A stretch of 64,000 nt of DNA from Siminovitchia sediminis. GTDB taxonomy: Bacteria > Bacillota > Bacilli > Bacillales > Bacillaceae_C. A program made the position numbers and the translations under genes. The stretch is from assembly GCF_042680885.1 (NCBI RefSeq), contig NZ_JBHUEO010000008.1:1-64000 (forward strand), given 5' to 3'. Positions 51,779-61,304 of this stretch are shown piece by piece; the first letter of the stretch is position 1; the number at the start of each line of letters is the position of its first letter. The notes beneath the pieces were generated by a model. The model had not been told where the DNA came from. It made no database searches and was given only the letters and a program-made list of their open reading frames with translations.

Positions 51779-52087
51779 ATGGAGGATAAAATTCTTCGTA
51801 AGTTATTTCTTGGTTTCATACAAATACACATATTACATCATGCAAAAGAACATCCAATCTTTGGCTTATGGATGCTGGAAGAGCTGAAGGAACATGGATA
51901 CAGCATCAGTGCGGGGACTTTGTATCCGATTCTTCATTCGATGGAAGCTGATGGGCTTCTGGAAAAAGAGGAAAAGAAAGTGGAAGGGAAAATCCGAAAA
52001 TATTACAGAGCAACTGATAAAGGAATCACTGTTTTAGATGAGGCCAGAAATAAAGCATATGAGCTTTTTAAAGAAATTAAGGATTAA
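51779..52087 (+). CDS. PadR family transcriptional regulator
   Basis: A 102-residue PadR winged-helix repressor: FGLWMLEELKEHGYSISAGTLYPILHSME (in parts) is the DNA-binding core, and GKIRKYYRATDKG the wing. ATG 51779 follows AGGAGGAAA. It is 13 bases upstream of chrA, so it presumably represses chrA until an inducer is present. PadR-chrA pairs occur in other Bacillaceae. Confidence 0.9.
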   Translation: MEDKILRKLFLGFIQIHILHHAKEHPIFGLWMLEELKEHGYSISAGTLYPILHSMEADGLLEKEEKKVEGKIRKYYRATDKGITVLDEARNKAYELFKEIKD

Positions 52088-52100
52088 AGGAGAGAAGTAT

Positions 52101-53303
52101 ATGGGGGATAAAGAAGTGAAGCACCGCAATCCTTCTGTACGGTCATTGTTGGAAATCCTGCTAGTTTCCACAAGGCTGGGGCTTACTTCATTTGGAGGGC
52201 CTGTCGCACATCTGGGGTATTTTCATGAGGAATACATACGCAGAAGAAAATGGATGGATGAAAAAAGCTATGCTGACCTGGTGGCACTATGTCAGTTTTT
52301 ACCCGGGCCGGCGAGCAGCCAGGTCGGGATTGGCATCGGCGTCATGCGGGCGGGTATTTTAGGGGGGATCGTTTCATTTCTCGGGTTTACCCTGCCATCT
52401 GTTCTTGCTCTCATACTATTTGCTTTGATCCTTCAAGGACTGGAGATCGGCGAAATAGGTTGGATACACGGTTTAAAGATTGTTGCCGTGGCTGTTGTGG
52501 CGCATGCCATATGGGGAATGGCTGAAAAGCTGGCACCTGATTTAAAAAGAAAAGCAATAGTTCTGCTGACATTGGCCGTTACCTTGCTATGGCCAACAGC
52601 TTATACGCAGGTAGGAGTCATCCTCCTGTCCGGCTTGGCCGGTTATCTGCTCTATACACAGCATCAGGCAGATGACGATGCCAAACTGCATTTTCCAGTT
52701 TCACGGAAATTTGGAACCGCCTGTTTAGTATTATTCTTTGGATTACTCGTCCTGCTTCCGATTATTAGGGAAGCTACTTCCCTTCATTGGATTGCCATGT
52801 TTGACAGCTTCTACCGGTCCGGTTCATTGGTGTTTGGGGGAGGACATGTTGTTTTGCCTTTATTGGAACGGGAATTTGTCCCTGTTGGCTGGGTAAGTGA
52901 GGAAGCTTTCCTTGCAGGGTACGGGGCCGCTCAGGCTGTCCCGGGGCCTTTGTTTACGTTTGCTGCCTATCTGGGTGCTGTCATGAATGGATGGGGAGGC
53001 GGCTTATTGGCGACCGTTGCCATCTTTCTTCCCGCTTTTTTACTCATATTGGGCACGCTGCCATTCTGGGACAGCCTTCGCCGGAACTCTAAAGTAAAGG
53101 GTGCCTTAATGGGCGTAAATGCAGCTGTGGTGGGGATCCTCATCTCAGCCTTTTATCAGCCGATCTGGACAAGCTCCATTTTAGCACCTGTCGACTTTGC
53201 CTTTGCAGCCATTTTATTCAGCATGCTTGCGTTCTGGAAACTGCCTCCTTGGGTCATTGTTTTGACAGGTGCAGCAGGTGGAGCGGTTATTCAATATTTT
53301 TAA
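52101..53303 (+). CDS. chrA: Chromate transporter ChrA
   Basis: A 400-residue CHR superfamily protein with two homologous halves of about six helices. The first has GLTSFGGPVAHLGYFHEEYI and LCQFLPGPASSQ, the second GGGHVVLPLLEREFV and AQAVPGPLFTFAAYLG, so it is the bidomain type that exports chromate. ATG 52101 follows AAAGGAGA by eight bases. Substrate could be chromate or another oxyanion. Confidence 0.9.
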   Translation: MGDKEVKHRNPSVRSLLEILLVSTRLGLTSFGGPVAHLGYFHEEYIRRRKWMDEKSYADLVALCQFLPGPASSQVGIGIGVMRAGILGGIVSFLGFTLPSVLALILFALILQGLEIGEIGWIHGLKIVAVAVVAHAIWGMAEKLAPDLKRKAIVLLTLAVTLLWPTAYTQVGVILLSGLAGYLLYTQHQADDDAKLHFPVSRKFGTACLVLFFGLLVLLPIIREATSLHWIAMFDSFYRSGSLVFGGGHVVLPLLEREFVPVGWVSEEAFLAGYGAAQAVPGPLFTFAAYLGAVMNGWGGGLLATVAIFLPAFLLILGTLPFWDSLRRNSKVKGALMGVNAAVVGILISAFYQPIWTSSILAPVDFAFAAILFSMLAFWKLPPWVIVLTGAAGGAVIQYF

Positions 53304-53448
53304 AAAGGAAAGACCGGTGTCTCGGGAGCCGTTTTCTATGCTTTCTCACTGAAGGGGGACTCGAGAGCTCATTTCCTGCTACCTATGTGAGTGAGTAAAA
53401 TCACCGGTTTTTCTATTCATTTTCTTCAGAACGATTTTCTTATTCATC

Positions 53449-53473
53449 GCCCTCCGTCATTAGGAGGGCTTTT
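53449..53473 (+). terminator. Terminator downstream of chrA
   Basis: Stem GCCCTCC (53449-53455) with GGAGGGC (53463-53469), then TTTT. It is 146 bases past the chrA stop; nothing else is evident between. Confidence 0.75.
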
Positions 53474-53504
53474 CTGTTTGTATCCCCATACTGGTGTAAA
53501 ATTC

Positions 53505-54404
53505 TCAAGCAGAGAGTTTCTTTTTTATCTTTCTCCCGCCAACCGGATAGTTAACGAGGGAAATACTGAGGACAATTAAAGCCAAACCAGTAAGAAGTGA
53601 CAGTGTAAAAGGCTCTTTTAGAAATATATTCCCTGAGATGACGGCAATCACAGGAACGAGAAAAGTAAATGAAGCGATTTTGCCTGCTTCCCCCGCATGA
53701 ATCAATTTAAAATAGAGCCCAAATGCAACCGCTACCCCAAACACACCGCCGAATACCAGCCCGTTTATGTAAGGAAGATTCCACACGATGTCTGAAACAT
53801 TTTCAGTGGTCATCCCCATCCCCGTAAGAACGGCTCCACCAAGGGTAAATTGTATAGCGACAAGCCATAAGGCATCCACTTGTTTACTTACTGTCTTGAC
53901 ATAAACCGTACCCAGTGCCCAGCTGACAGCCCCCATGAGAGCTATTATAATTCCTATAGGTGATAAGGTACCTGTGAATCCATCCATGCTTATGATAAGA
54001 ATCCCCAAAAACCCAAAAAGCATTCCAATCATTTTAAGGATGGACATTTGCTCTCCCAGCCATAGCCAGGCAAACAAGGCAACCAGAACGGGCTGCAAAA
54101 AAACTAAAACTGAAGATAATCCTCCCGGTAAAAAAAGTAGAGCGGCTGTTTGAAAACCATAAAAGAAAAAGGCATTAAACAAGGCACCTATAGAATATTT
54201 CCGCCAATGTTCACGCCATTTTATTTTTCTCCACGAGGGCATTAAGATAAGTGTCAAAAGAACGCCGCCCATCAGCGCCCGCATACCTGCAAAGAGGAGG
54301 GGCGGGGTAAACGTTAGTGCCGCTTTATAGATAGGCCAGGAAATTCCCCATATACACACAAGCAAGCCAATGGCCAGAGCTGATTTTATTGGAAATTTTG
54401 ACAA
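53505..54404 (-). CDS. EamA/DMT-superfamily transporter
   Basis: A 299-residue protein with ten helices in two EamA repeats (about 10-140 and 150-285). The N-terminal LLVCIWGISWPIYKAAL and the second repeat GAVSWALGTVYVKTV are characteristic. Probably exports a metabolite or amino acid; substrate unknown. TTG 54404 is the start, six bases after GAGGAGGGT. Confidence 0.88.
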   Translation of the reverse strand: MSKFPIKSALAIGLLVCIWGISWPIYKAALTFTPPLLFAGMRALMGGVLLTLILMPSWRKIKWREHWRKYSIGALFNAFFFYGFQTAALLFLPGGLSSVLVFLQPVLVALFAWLWLGEQMSILKMIGMLFGFLGILIISMDGFTGTLSPIGIIIALMGAVSWALGTVYVKTVSKQVDALWLVAIQFTLGGAVLTGMGMTTENVSDIVWNLPYINGLVFGGVFGVAVAFGLYFKLIHAGEAGKIASFTFLVPVIAVISGNIFLKEPFTLSLLTGLALIVLSISLVNYPVGGRKIKKKLSA

Positions 54405-54500
54405 ATCAAACCCTCCTCACATTGAAAATTTAAACTTCTCTACCCTGGTACATACCTGCAGTTCGAGTGATTCTTCGGGAGTCTAAATAAAATCGAAAGT

Positions 54501-54534
54501 AAATGACTGACAAGCCGTAGCCCATCAGTCATTT
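54501..54534 (-). terminator. Probable terminator of the HAD gene
   Basis: Perfect 10-bp inverted repeat AAATGACTGA (54501-54510) and TCAGTCATTT (54525-54534), overlapping the stop codon. The following T-tract on the minus strand is broken by other bases. Confidence 0.55.
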
Positions 54535-55313
54535 AATTTTTTCAAGATCTCATATAAATCGCTTAACCGTTGAATTTCATAGGTTGGCTTTACTTCGTTT
54601 CTTTTATTTTGCTCCCTGTTGATCCAGACGGATCTGATGCCCGCCCGGTTGGCGCCTAAAATGTCTGTATTTAGGTTGTCACCCACCATTAACACTTCAT
54701 CTTTGTTCAAAGAAACCAATGACAGGGCATGTTCAAATATACCTTTGTCCGGTTTTCCTTTTCCGTAACCGCCGGAAATGACAATATGATCAAAATACGG
54801 GACTAGCTCCGGGGTAATCGTCAGTTTTGTATTTTGCAGGTCAGGTGATCCATTGGTGATCATTACAAGCTGATAGTCTCTTTTTAATGTATCGAGCACT
54901 TCAAACGTATCTTCATATGTAAAAGGGACTTTTCTACGGTTTTTTGGAAAAAGCTCCCCAAGTTCAGCGCCAAATTCCGGATCATCTATTCCCACATCTT
55001 TCAGGCCGGCAGTCCAGGCATCTCTGCGGTATTCCGGTACGATTTGGCTTAACTTTTGAAAATCCTCTGTTTCATCTTTAAATTCTCCCCACAATCCTTC
55101 GAAAGGATTAATTCCGATCATCTGGGTAAAAGGATAAGTTTCATAGGAGGAATATAGCTTTCTGGCATTCTCGCGAACAGCATTTTCCAGTTGTTCCGGA
55201 TCCAGCCCATAACGTTCCTCCGCTGTTTTGCACGTTGCGGCAAAAGCCTCTTTTACACTTTTCTTATCCCATAAAAGCGTATCGTCTAAATCAAAAAATA
55301 AAGCCTTAATCAT
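54525..55313 (-). CDS. HAD-superfamily hydrolase (YsaA/YjjG-like)
   Basis: A 262-residue HAD phosphatase with a helical cap. Motif I is FFDLDDTLLWD (nucleophile Asp8, acid Asp10), motif II ITNGSPD, motif III a Lys in GKGKPDKGIF, motif IV VGDNLNTDILGA. Members related to YjjG dephosphorylate nucleotides or sugar phosphates. ATG 55313 follows GTGGGGAT. Transcribed alone. Confidence 0.9.
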   Translation of the reverse strand: MIKALFFDLDDTLLWDKKSVKEAFAATCKTAEERYGLDPEQLENAVRENARKLYSSYETYPFTQMIGINPFEGLWGEFKDETEDFQKLSQIVPEYRRDAWTAGLKDVGIDDPEFGAELGELFPKNRRKVPFTYEDTFEVLDTLKRDYQLVMITNGSPDLQNTKLTITPELVPYFDHIVISGGYGKGKPDKGIFEHALSLVSLNKDEVLMVGDNLNTDILGANRAGIRSVWINREQNKRNEVKPTYEIQRLSDLYEILKKLND

Positions 55314-55903
55314 TTTATCCCCACTTTTTTTGTAAATGATCTATTTTTCATTTTACCTGTTCAAGTGGCAAAAGTATATCCTTTAAAGGAATTTGGAGCC
55401 TTGTACCTTCACTCTCCTATATAACGGGATACGCCCCTATGAAAATCATGTAATCAGGGGCTAAAAAAGGACATATTTTTTTATCATTTATCAATGAAGT
55501 AACCGAGGTGTCAGCAAAAGGTTGAGAAGTCAATGTTTTGAATGAGGATGTGGGCGATGGGGGAAATCATTATACCCATCGCGCTGCTGTTTATTATTGC
55601 CTTAGTGAATACAATACCGTTTTTGCGAAATATCCGTGTGGCTCTACTGGTGGCACCACTCACGTTTATTTTGGGGCTTTCTGCTATGGAAAATACTAAG
55701 TGCATCTGTTGACTGGCTGAATTTTATTATGTGTCATCGCCTTATCCATTTTCAGAAGATTATATGCGGAGTCCCAAGTCAGGCTGGATGTTCCCAGTGA
55801 ATGAAAGTGGTATGTGTGTTTTATTTTTCGCATATAAATTAATGTACATGCATTCTACATTGAATAACTGTCATTTGCGGCTAGTATCATCTTACATCAG
55901 GAG
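55314..55903. other. Intergenic region with a permease remnant
   Basis: About 590 bases. Apart from the 51-codon permease fragment at 55557-55712, no gene is visible. The last bases carry AGGAGGTGA directly before the racemase. Confidence 0.55.
55557..55712 (+). pseudogene. N-terminal remnant of a permease paralogue
   Basis: The 51-residue frame MGEIIIPIALLFIIALVNTI continues NIRVALLVAP and then ends. It is clearly related to the N-terminus of the permease at 56696 (MLEIVIPLLLLFIIALVKQI), including the ATG position. It looks like the left-over start of a second copy whose remainder is deleted. Confidence 0.75.
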
Positions 55904-56593
55904 GTGACAAAGAATCCCTTTGAGATGATTCAGGCAAAAATAGGCATTCTTATGTTGGATACCCAGTTTCATAGGCCGGCAGGAGATATTGGCAACAAAG
56001 ATACGTTTTCCTTTCCGGTTTTGTACAAGAAGGTGAAAGGGGCGAGTCCTTCGCGGGTAGTAATAGAAGGTGACCCCGATTTATTGAAACCATTTATTCA
56101 GTCCGCAAAGGAGTTGGAGGCTGAGGGAGTTCAGGCGATTACAACGAGCTGCGGATTTTTGGCTCTTTTTCAAAAAGAGATTCAGAAGCAGCTGCGCGTA
56201 CCTTTTTATTCCTCCAGTTTACTGCAGATTCCATTGGCATGTACAGCAGCAGGTGAACCGATTGGCGTTCTGACAGCTTCGAAAACCAGTTTGACGGAAG
56301 CTCATTTTAAAGGGGTCAATGCCCATAGACATCACGTTATTGTAAAAGGAATGGACTGCATGCCGGCGTTTTCAGGGGCCATTATTAGAGAAGATAGAGA
56401 TTTGGATGAAGCGGCAGTTTCCAAAGAAATGAAACAGGCAGCAGCGGATTTTGTTTCGAAGCACCCTGATTTGAAAGCGCTGGTTCTGGAATGTACCAAT
56501 ATGCCTCCTTATAAACATGTAATCCGTGAAGTGACAGATCTGCCTATATATGATATTACGACATTGACGAACTATATGTATTTAACGTTATAA
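55904..56593 (+). CDS. Aspartate/glutamate racemase superfamily protein
   Basis: A protein of 229 residues (from GTG 55904) or 222 (from ATG 55925). The pair of catalytic Cys residues is visible in ITTSCGFLALF (Cys83) and LECTNMPPY (Cys197), and GILMLDTQFHRPAGDIGN opens the fold. It belongs to the cofactor-independent Asp/Glu/hydantoin racemase group. The AGGAGGTGA directly overlaps the GTG and is too far from the ATG, so the true start is uncertain. It is first in a row of same-strand genes for permease, dehydrogenase and related proteins, suggesting it converts amino acid enantiomers for oxidation. Confidence 0.85.
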   Translation: MTKNPFEMIQAKIGILMLDTQFHRPAGDIGNKDTFSFPVLYKKVKGASPSRVVIEGDPDLLKPFIQSAKELEAEGVQAITTSCGFLALFQKEIQKQLRVPFYSSSLLQIPLACTAAGEPIGVLTASKTSLTEAHFKGVNAHRHHVIVKGMDCMPAFSGAIIREDRDLDEAAVSKEMKQAAADFVSKHPDLKALVLECTNMPPYKHVIREVTDLPIYDITTLTNYMYLTL

Positions 56594-56695
56594 ACCAACT
56601 TTCGAGATTAAAAGAATGTACATGAAGTCCCCGATCAATGATGTAGATGAGCATAAATGAACTGGGGTTTTTTCCAGTATAAGGGGGATCACCAT

Positions 56696-58048
56696 ATGCT
56701 TGAAATTGTTATACCGTTATTATTGTTATTTATTATTGCGTTGGTCAAACAAATACCAAAGATTGGCGGAAACATCAAAATTGCTCTTTTGGCTGCTGCT
56801 GTTTCGTCAGCCATTATTTCCGGTCTTGGACCGCTGGAAACCTTGCTCGCTTTTATCGATGGAATTGACCGTCTGTCCTGGGTCATCATGCTCTCTGTCT
56901 TCGGAGCCCTTTATGCAGAGTCACAAGTAAAGCTCGGTGCGATGGATACGACATTAAACAGCCTTCGAGCGCTGTTCGGCAATTCTCCAAAGGGTTTGAT
57001 TGCCGCGGTATTTATTACCTTGATCATTGCCGGATCTTTCCTTGGGGATGCGATTGCAGCAGCCACCGTTATTGGTTTTCTGGTCATCAATTCCCTGCAT
57101 GAGCTGAAAGTCAAACCTGAACAGATCGGAATGATGATCTTAGTGGGCGCATCCGTAGGGTCCCTCATGCCGCCGATTACCCAAGGGGTGTTTCTTTCTG
57201 CCTCTTTAGTGGGAATTGATCCGAGCCCGGTGATCAAACTCGCTTATGTCACTGTGGCGATCGGAGGGCTCTTCGCTATTTTGGAGTCATTCCGGTTTGT
57301 CCGCGGAAAAAAGATGCCGGAACATTTAAAGACAACCCAATCAATTTTTCAAATTTTAAAGGAAAAATGGATAACATTAGTACCGCTTGCCGTACTGGTA
57401 GCCATTGTGATTGCGAACACACTGTTTGAATATAATATTTTCACAGAGTGGGCTCTCTTCGCAGCAATTTTAGATCCGCTAAAGGAAATCCCGATCGTTC
57501 AGGGGGTTACCTTCCAAGTCGTATCTGCCATAATAGTTGCGATTATCGTCAGCTTTATTTTCCCGTCTGTCCGTAAAAACACAAAAGGAGTATTTACCGG
57601 CGGCCTGTCCAAAGTAAGCCAAACGGTTCAAATTCAATTATGTGCAGGAGTGATGGTAGGGGTATTTTACGCTTCCGGCCTCATTGAAAAGGTTGCGTTG
57701 ATGACTGAAGGGCTGTCAGCTTCTATGGTAAAGGTGGGCGGAGCCTTATCTGTAGTGGTTGTTGGCATGCTGACAGGATCACAGACAACAGCTCAAACGG
57801 TAAATATTACTTTTTTGGCTCCTATCTTGGAAAATATGAACGTGGATCCGACACTGATTGCACTAGGTGCATCTCATATTGCGGCTGCCGGCCAAAATAT
57901 GCCGCCGGTCGGATTAACTGCGTTCGTTGTCTGCGGGTTGATTGGGGGGATATTAAGCAGAGAAGTGGATCCGATCAAAGTGATGATCCTTGCTCTGCCA
58001 AACTCCCTATACTTCTTAATAGCCGGATTGATCGCATGGTTCATTTAA
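56696..58048 (+). CDS. Permease of the TRAP-DctM/ion transporter superfamily type
   Basis: A 450-residue membrane protein with about twelve helices. Segments such as SFLGDAIAAATVIGFLVINS, VGASVGSLMPPITQGVFLSA and the internal repeat ASHIAAAGQNMPPVGLTAF resemble DctM-like or other IT superfamily carriers, which have two similar halves with P-P motifs. Neither a TRAP small subunit nor a binding protein is nearby, so it may act as a secondary transporter. ATG 56696 follows AAGGGGGATC. Its substrate is probably the amino acid handled by the neighbouring racemase and dehydrogenase. Confidence 0.78.
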   Translation: MLEIVIPLLLLFIIALVKQIPKIGGNIKIALLAAAVSSAIISGLGPLETLLAFIDGIDRLSWVIMLSVFGALYAESQVKLGAMDTTLNSLRALFGNSPKGLIAAVFITLIIAGSFLGDAIAAATVIGFLVINSLHELKVKPEQIGMMILVGASVGSLMPPITQGVFLSASLVGIDPSPVIKLAYVTVAIGGLFAILESFRFVRGKKMPEHLKTTQSIFQILKEKWITLVPLAVLVAIVIANTLFEYNIFTEWALFAAILDPLKEIPIVQGVTFQVVSAIIVAIIVSFIFPSVRKNTKGVFTGGLSKVSQTVQIQLCAGVMVGVFYASGLIEKVALMTEGLSASMVKVGGALSVVVVGMLTGSQTTAQTVNITFLAPILENMNVDPTLIALGASHIAAAGQNMPPVGLTAFVVCGLIGGILSREVDPIKVMILALPNSLYFLIAGLIAWFI

Positions 58049-58070
58049 GAAATCCGAGTCTTTCAGAGAA

Positions 58071-58330
58071 TTGAGGAGTAATGCACCTGAAGTTGTGAGT
58101 AATGGCACAAATTGAGGAGTAATGCACCTGAAGTTGTGAGTATCGGCACAAATTGAGGAGTAATGCACCTGAAGTTGTGAGTACCGGCACAAATTGAGGA
58201 GTAATGCGCCGAAGTTGTGAGTAATGGCACAAATTGAGGAGTAATGCACCTGAAGTTGTGAGTATCGGCACAAATTGAGGAGTATTACGTCAAGAGTCGG
58301 GAGTATCGGTACAGCGTGAAGAATATCACC
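58071..58330 (+). repeat. 41-bp tandem repeat array
   Basis: Units begin TTGAGGAGTAATGCACCTGA at 58071, 58112, 58153, 58194, 58234 and 58275. Spacing is 41 bases, except 40 for the fourth unit, which lost a base. Each unit is itself two similar halves (TTGAGGAGTAATGCACCTGAA and GTTGTGAGTAATGGCACAAA). The sixth unit and what follows to about 58330 are degenerate. No protein is encoded with a credible start. It fills the space between two permease genes. Confidence 0.92.
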
Positions 58331-58409
58331 ATAAAGCGACCAGATCATGCCTGAGGTTAGCATATGGTTGCAGTATATTTAAGGATCAACAGCTCAGTGG
58401 AATCAATTC

Positions 58410-59760
58410 TTGTTGAGCTGTCTGTTCCTTTTTTGGCTAGGGGTTATCCATCTGATCAGATTATCAAACGGCGTCATGGTCATGTTGCTTGCCGCATTTA
58501 TCATCGGCCAGCTGTTTCCCCATCCCTTGTTAAAAGGGATGTATGTATGCCTGGCTGCAGTGGCGGTTATCTTGAGCCTGTTCTATAGTAAATTCCTTCC
58601 AAGAGTATTTGGGACCGTGATGATTCTGTCCGGGAGTGCAGTTTTCCTTTATCAGCAGCAGCCGCTGGATATATGGATTGAAGGGCTTACGCGGAATTTG
58701 CCTCTTGTATGTCTGATTGTGATGGTTCCGGTTTTGGGAATTCCGATTGGATTGGGGAATTATCAGACGTTAGCGGGTATAACCTTACGGTTTATTCAAA
58801 AGCCGCAATATTTGTATTTGTTTATTTCAGGCCTGTTCTCATTGATTGGGCCGATTACAAATATAGTTCAAGCTGCCCCGTCCATTGTTGGGCAGAGTCT
58901 ATATTCGAGCATGACTTCCGTTCATACATGGTCACCATATTTTGCTTCCGTATTTCTCGTTGTCTATTCTCTGAACATCCCAATCTATCAGTATTTGCCT
59001 TACGGCTTATTATTAAGTTTTTTTCAAATACTTACAGCTTACGTTCTTTTTAGGTGTATAGAGATGAGGAAGATCCATTTCGTGCCTCTGGGATCAGCAG
59101 CAGATCTACATGTAAAAAAACTGGTGGAATTGTTTGCTGTTCTTCTATTGCTGACGGGACTGATCTTTTTATCTGAGCCGTTGATTCCGTTAAGTATCAG
59201 TGTGCTCATTTCCTTCACTGTTTTTCTTTTTGCCCTTTGCTGGACAGCTTATTTGAAACTTCCCAAGCACTTTTTTAAGGAACTAAATGATTATCGAAAA
59301 GTTATCTTTCCAAGCAGGGCAAATGAAGTCAACCTGCTTTTGACAGCAGGATTTTTTTCAGTCGTATTGTCGAAAACTCCGATAGCCCATGCTATCCATC
59401 ATGTGTGTGTCGAGTTGGCGGACATCTACGTATTTTTATTGATTGTGGCCACTATGACTATGATTGCTCTGCTGTCCTTTATAGGGGTTCATCAAATTGT
59501 AACGATCAGTGCCCATCCTGGCGACTGTTTCGTATGAGGAATTGGGAATTCACGACCTGGTGATGGCGATGATGCTGTTAAGCGTATGGGGAGCTGCTAC
59601 AACGGTCTCACCTGTTTCTCCTGTCACGACAGCAGTTTCAAGTCTTATTCAAGCAAATGTCTTTACTGTCATTTTACGTTGGAACCTGGTTTATGCAGCG
59701 ACTTTTTTAATCGTTCATTTTGGGGTAATCTACGCGATTCATATGTTGTGGTTCAGGTAA
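58410..59760 (+). pseudogene. Second membrane transporter, frameshifted near the end
   Basis: A protein of about 450 residues with roughly twelve hydrophobic segments. The main frame runs from TTG 58410 (or 58407) to 59537; the C-terminal 75 residues continue in another frame (59509-59760). The junction is at CCC 59512-59514: dropping one C joins IVTISA to ILATVSYEEL. I do not recognise the family firmly; features such as SLIGPITNIVQAAPS and TTVSPVSPVTTAVSSL suggest a carrier. The start codon is poor, so the 5' end may be damaged too. One C too many could be a sequencing error. Confidence 0.7.
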
Positions 59761-59796
59761 AAATCCAAGCTATACCAGTTGGGAGATGTATGCAAA

Positions 59797-61002
59797 GTGA
59801 GTGAAAAGGTCATTGTTTTGGGGGGCGGACTGATCGGAACAGCTGCGGCTTACTATTTGGCAAAATCCGGTGTAAAAGTGACCCTTGTGGAAGCCCGGGA
59901 TATCGCAGCAGGTACATCAGGTGCTTGTGACCGGGCCATTATGGTTCAATCCAAAAAGCCCGGTCCGACACTGGATCTTGCTGTAAAAAGTGCTCAATTG
60001 TATCAGGAACTGGAAGAGGAACTGGAAGCGGACATGGAATATAGGAAATGCGGCGGAATGATCATTATTGAAACTGCAGAGGAAATGAAAGCGATGGAGG
60101 AAATGGTCCGGCGCCAGCGAAAGGCAGGGGTTAAAGTTCAACTTTTGTCAGGGGATGAAGCCCGTGAACGCCAACCAGGTTTATCAGAACATATTCTTGG
60201 TTCCACCTGGTGGGAACATGATGCGGAAGTGAATCCGCTGCTTGTCTGTTTTGCCTTTGCAAAAGCAGCCCGGCGTTTAGGAGCGGAGATCAGGCTTCAG
60301 TCCAAAGTGACAGGCCTGATGATTAAAAATAACCGGGTGACCGGCGTTCATTTATCAGGGGAAATTGATCATTGTGATGCTGCGGTGGTGGCGCTGGGTG
60401 TTTGGACCCCCCTCCTACTAAAACAAATCGGAGTGGACGTGCCCATTATTCCAAGACGCGGCCAGATCCTTGTGTCTGAAAGGCTGGAACCGGTCATTCA
60501 TCATGGTTTTTTAAGTGCTGCCTATATCGCAAATAAACTACAAAGGAATCAACAGACCCCGCCTTCTGCCGATCCTTACGGCGTCGGACTGGCATTGGGA
60601 CAAACCCGGAGCGGTTCCCTGCTGATCGGAGGATCTCGCCAGTTTGCCGGCTATAATACCGAAACTGTGCCGGAAATTACACAAAAAATCGGAGAAGAGG
60701 CGGTACGCGCTTTTCCGCAGCTGGCAAATGTGCGGATTATCCGGACATTTGCCGGTCTTCGCCCTTATACACCTGACAGTATGCCTATTCTTGGACCGGT
60801 TGCTGGCATTGATGGCTTGTTCATAGCTGCCGGGCATGAAGGGGATGGAATTGCCCTTGCCCCGATTTCAGGAAAAATCACGGCGCAGATGGTATGCGGG
60901 GAAAAACCGATGATGGATATCAGTCCCTTTTTGTTAAATCGCTTTAACGGTAAAGTCGAAACGAGGGGGAGGAGTGAAGATTTATGGCGTCCTGCAGATT
61001 AG
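59797..61002 (+). CDS. FAD-dependent amino/imino acid dehydrogenase subunit (DadA/HcnC-like)
   Basis: A 401-residue D-amino-acid-oxidase-type flavoprotein. The FAD site is VIVLGGGLIGTAAAYYLAKS, and the C-terminal FAGLRPYTPDSMPILGPV and AAGHEGDGIALAP are typical of subunit beta of multicomponent D-hydroxyproline/opine/glycine dehydrogenases (HcnC, OoxB types). GTG 59797 follows GGGAG; an in-frame TTG at 59779 is overlapped by it. Its end overlaps the next gene. With the three following proteins it forms an electron-transferring complex that oxidises an amino or imino acid. Confidence 0.86.
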   Translation: MSEKVIVLGGGLIGTAAAYYLAKSGVKVTLVEARDIAAGTSGACDRAIMVQSKKPGPTLDLAVKSAQLYQELEEELEADMEYRKCGGMIIIETAEEMKAMEEMVRRQRKAGVKVQLLSGDEARERQPGLSEHILGSTWWEHDAEVNPLLVCFAFAKAARRLGAEIRLQSKVTGLMIKNNRVTGVHLSGEIDHCDAAVVALGVWTPLLLKQIGVDVPIIPRRGQILVSERLEPVIHHGFLSAAYIANKLQRNQQTPPSADPYGVGLALGQTRSGSLLIGGSRQFAGYNTETVPEITQKIGEEAVRAFPQLANVRIIRTFAGLRPYTPDSMPILGPVAGIDGLFIAAGHEGDGIALAPISGKITAQMVCGEKPMMDISPFLLNRFNGKVETRGRSEDLWRPAD

Positions 61003-61304
61003 ATGGGAAGGATAGGATGTCCCGTAAAATAGAGTTTTATTTTAATGGCAAAAAGCTAATAGGCCATGACGGGGAACCGATTGCAGTATCCTTATGGGCC
61101 AATGGAATTCAAACCATTCGTACCTGCGAAATTACAGGGGAAAAACGGGGAGTTTTTTGTGGAATCGGCCATTGTTATGAATGCAGGGCAGAGGTGAACG
61201 GAATTACGAATGTCCGTACTTGCCTGACACCTAACCGGCAGGGAACGAAGGTATCTGCTTCAGGCCCATTTCATATAAAGGAGACATCGGATCATGAACG
61301 TTGA
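60984..61304 (+). CDS. [2Fe-2S]-binding small subunit (HcnA-like)
   Basis: A 106-residue ferredoxin-like protein from ATG 60984, or 95 residues from ATG 61017; both have an upstream Shine-Dalgarno. Cysteines lie in RTCEIT, GVFCGIGHCYEC and VRTCLTP, the set seen in the small subunits of HcnABC and D-hydroxyproline dehydrogenases. It overlaps the previous gene by 19 bases and the next by 11, so translation is coupled. Confidence 0.85.
   Translation: MASCRLDGKDRMSRKIEFYFNGKKLIGHDGEPIAVSLWANGIQTIRTCEITGEKRGVFCGIGHCYECRAEVNGITNVRTCLTPNRQGTKVSASGPFHIKETSDHER

Noticed and set aside
58071..58330. The repeat array as a CRISPR
   Set aside because: No distinct spacers: whole 41-base units repeat without unique sequence between them, and no cas genes are present.
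58016..58363. Minus-strand ORF of 115 codons across the tandem array
   Set aside because: Its protein repeat (SICAITHNF-like units) is only the translation of the 41-bp DNA repeat; no start signal.
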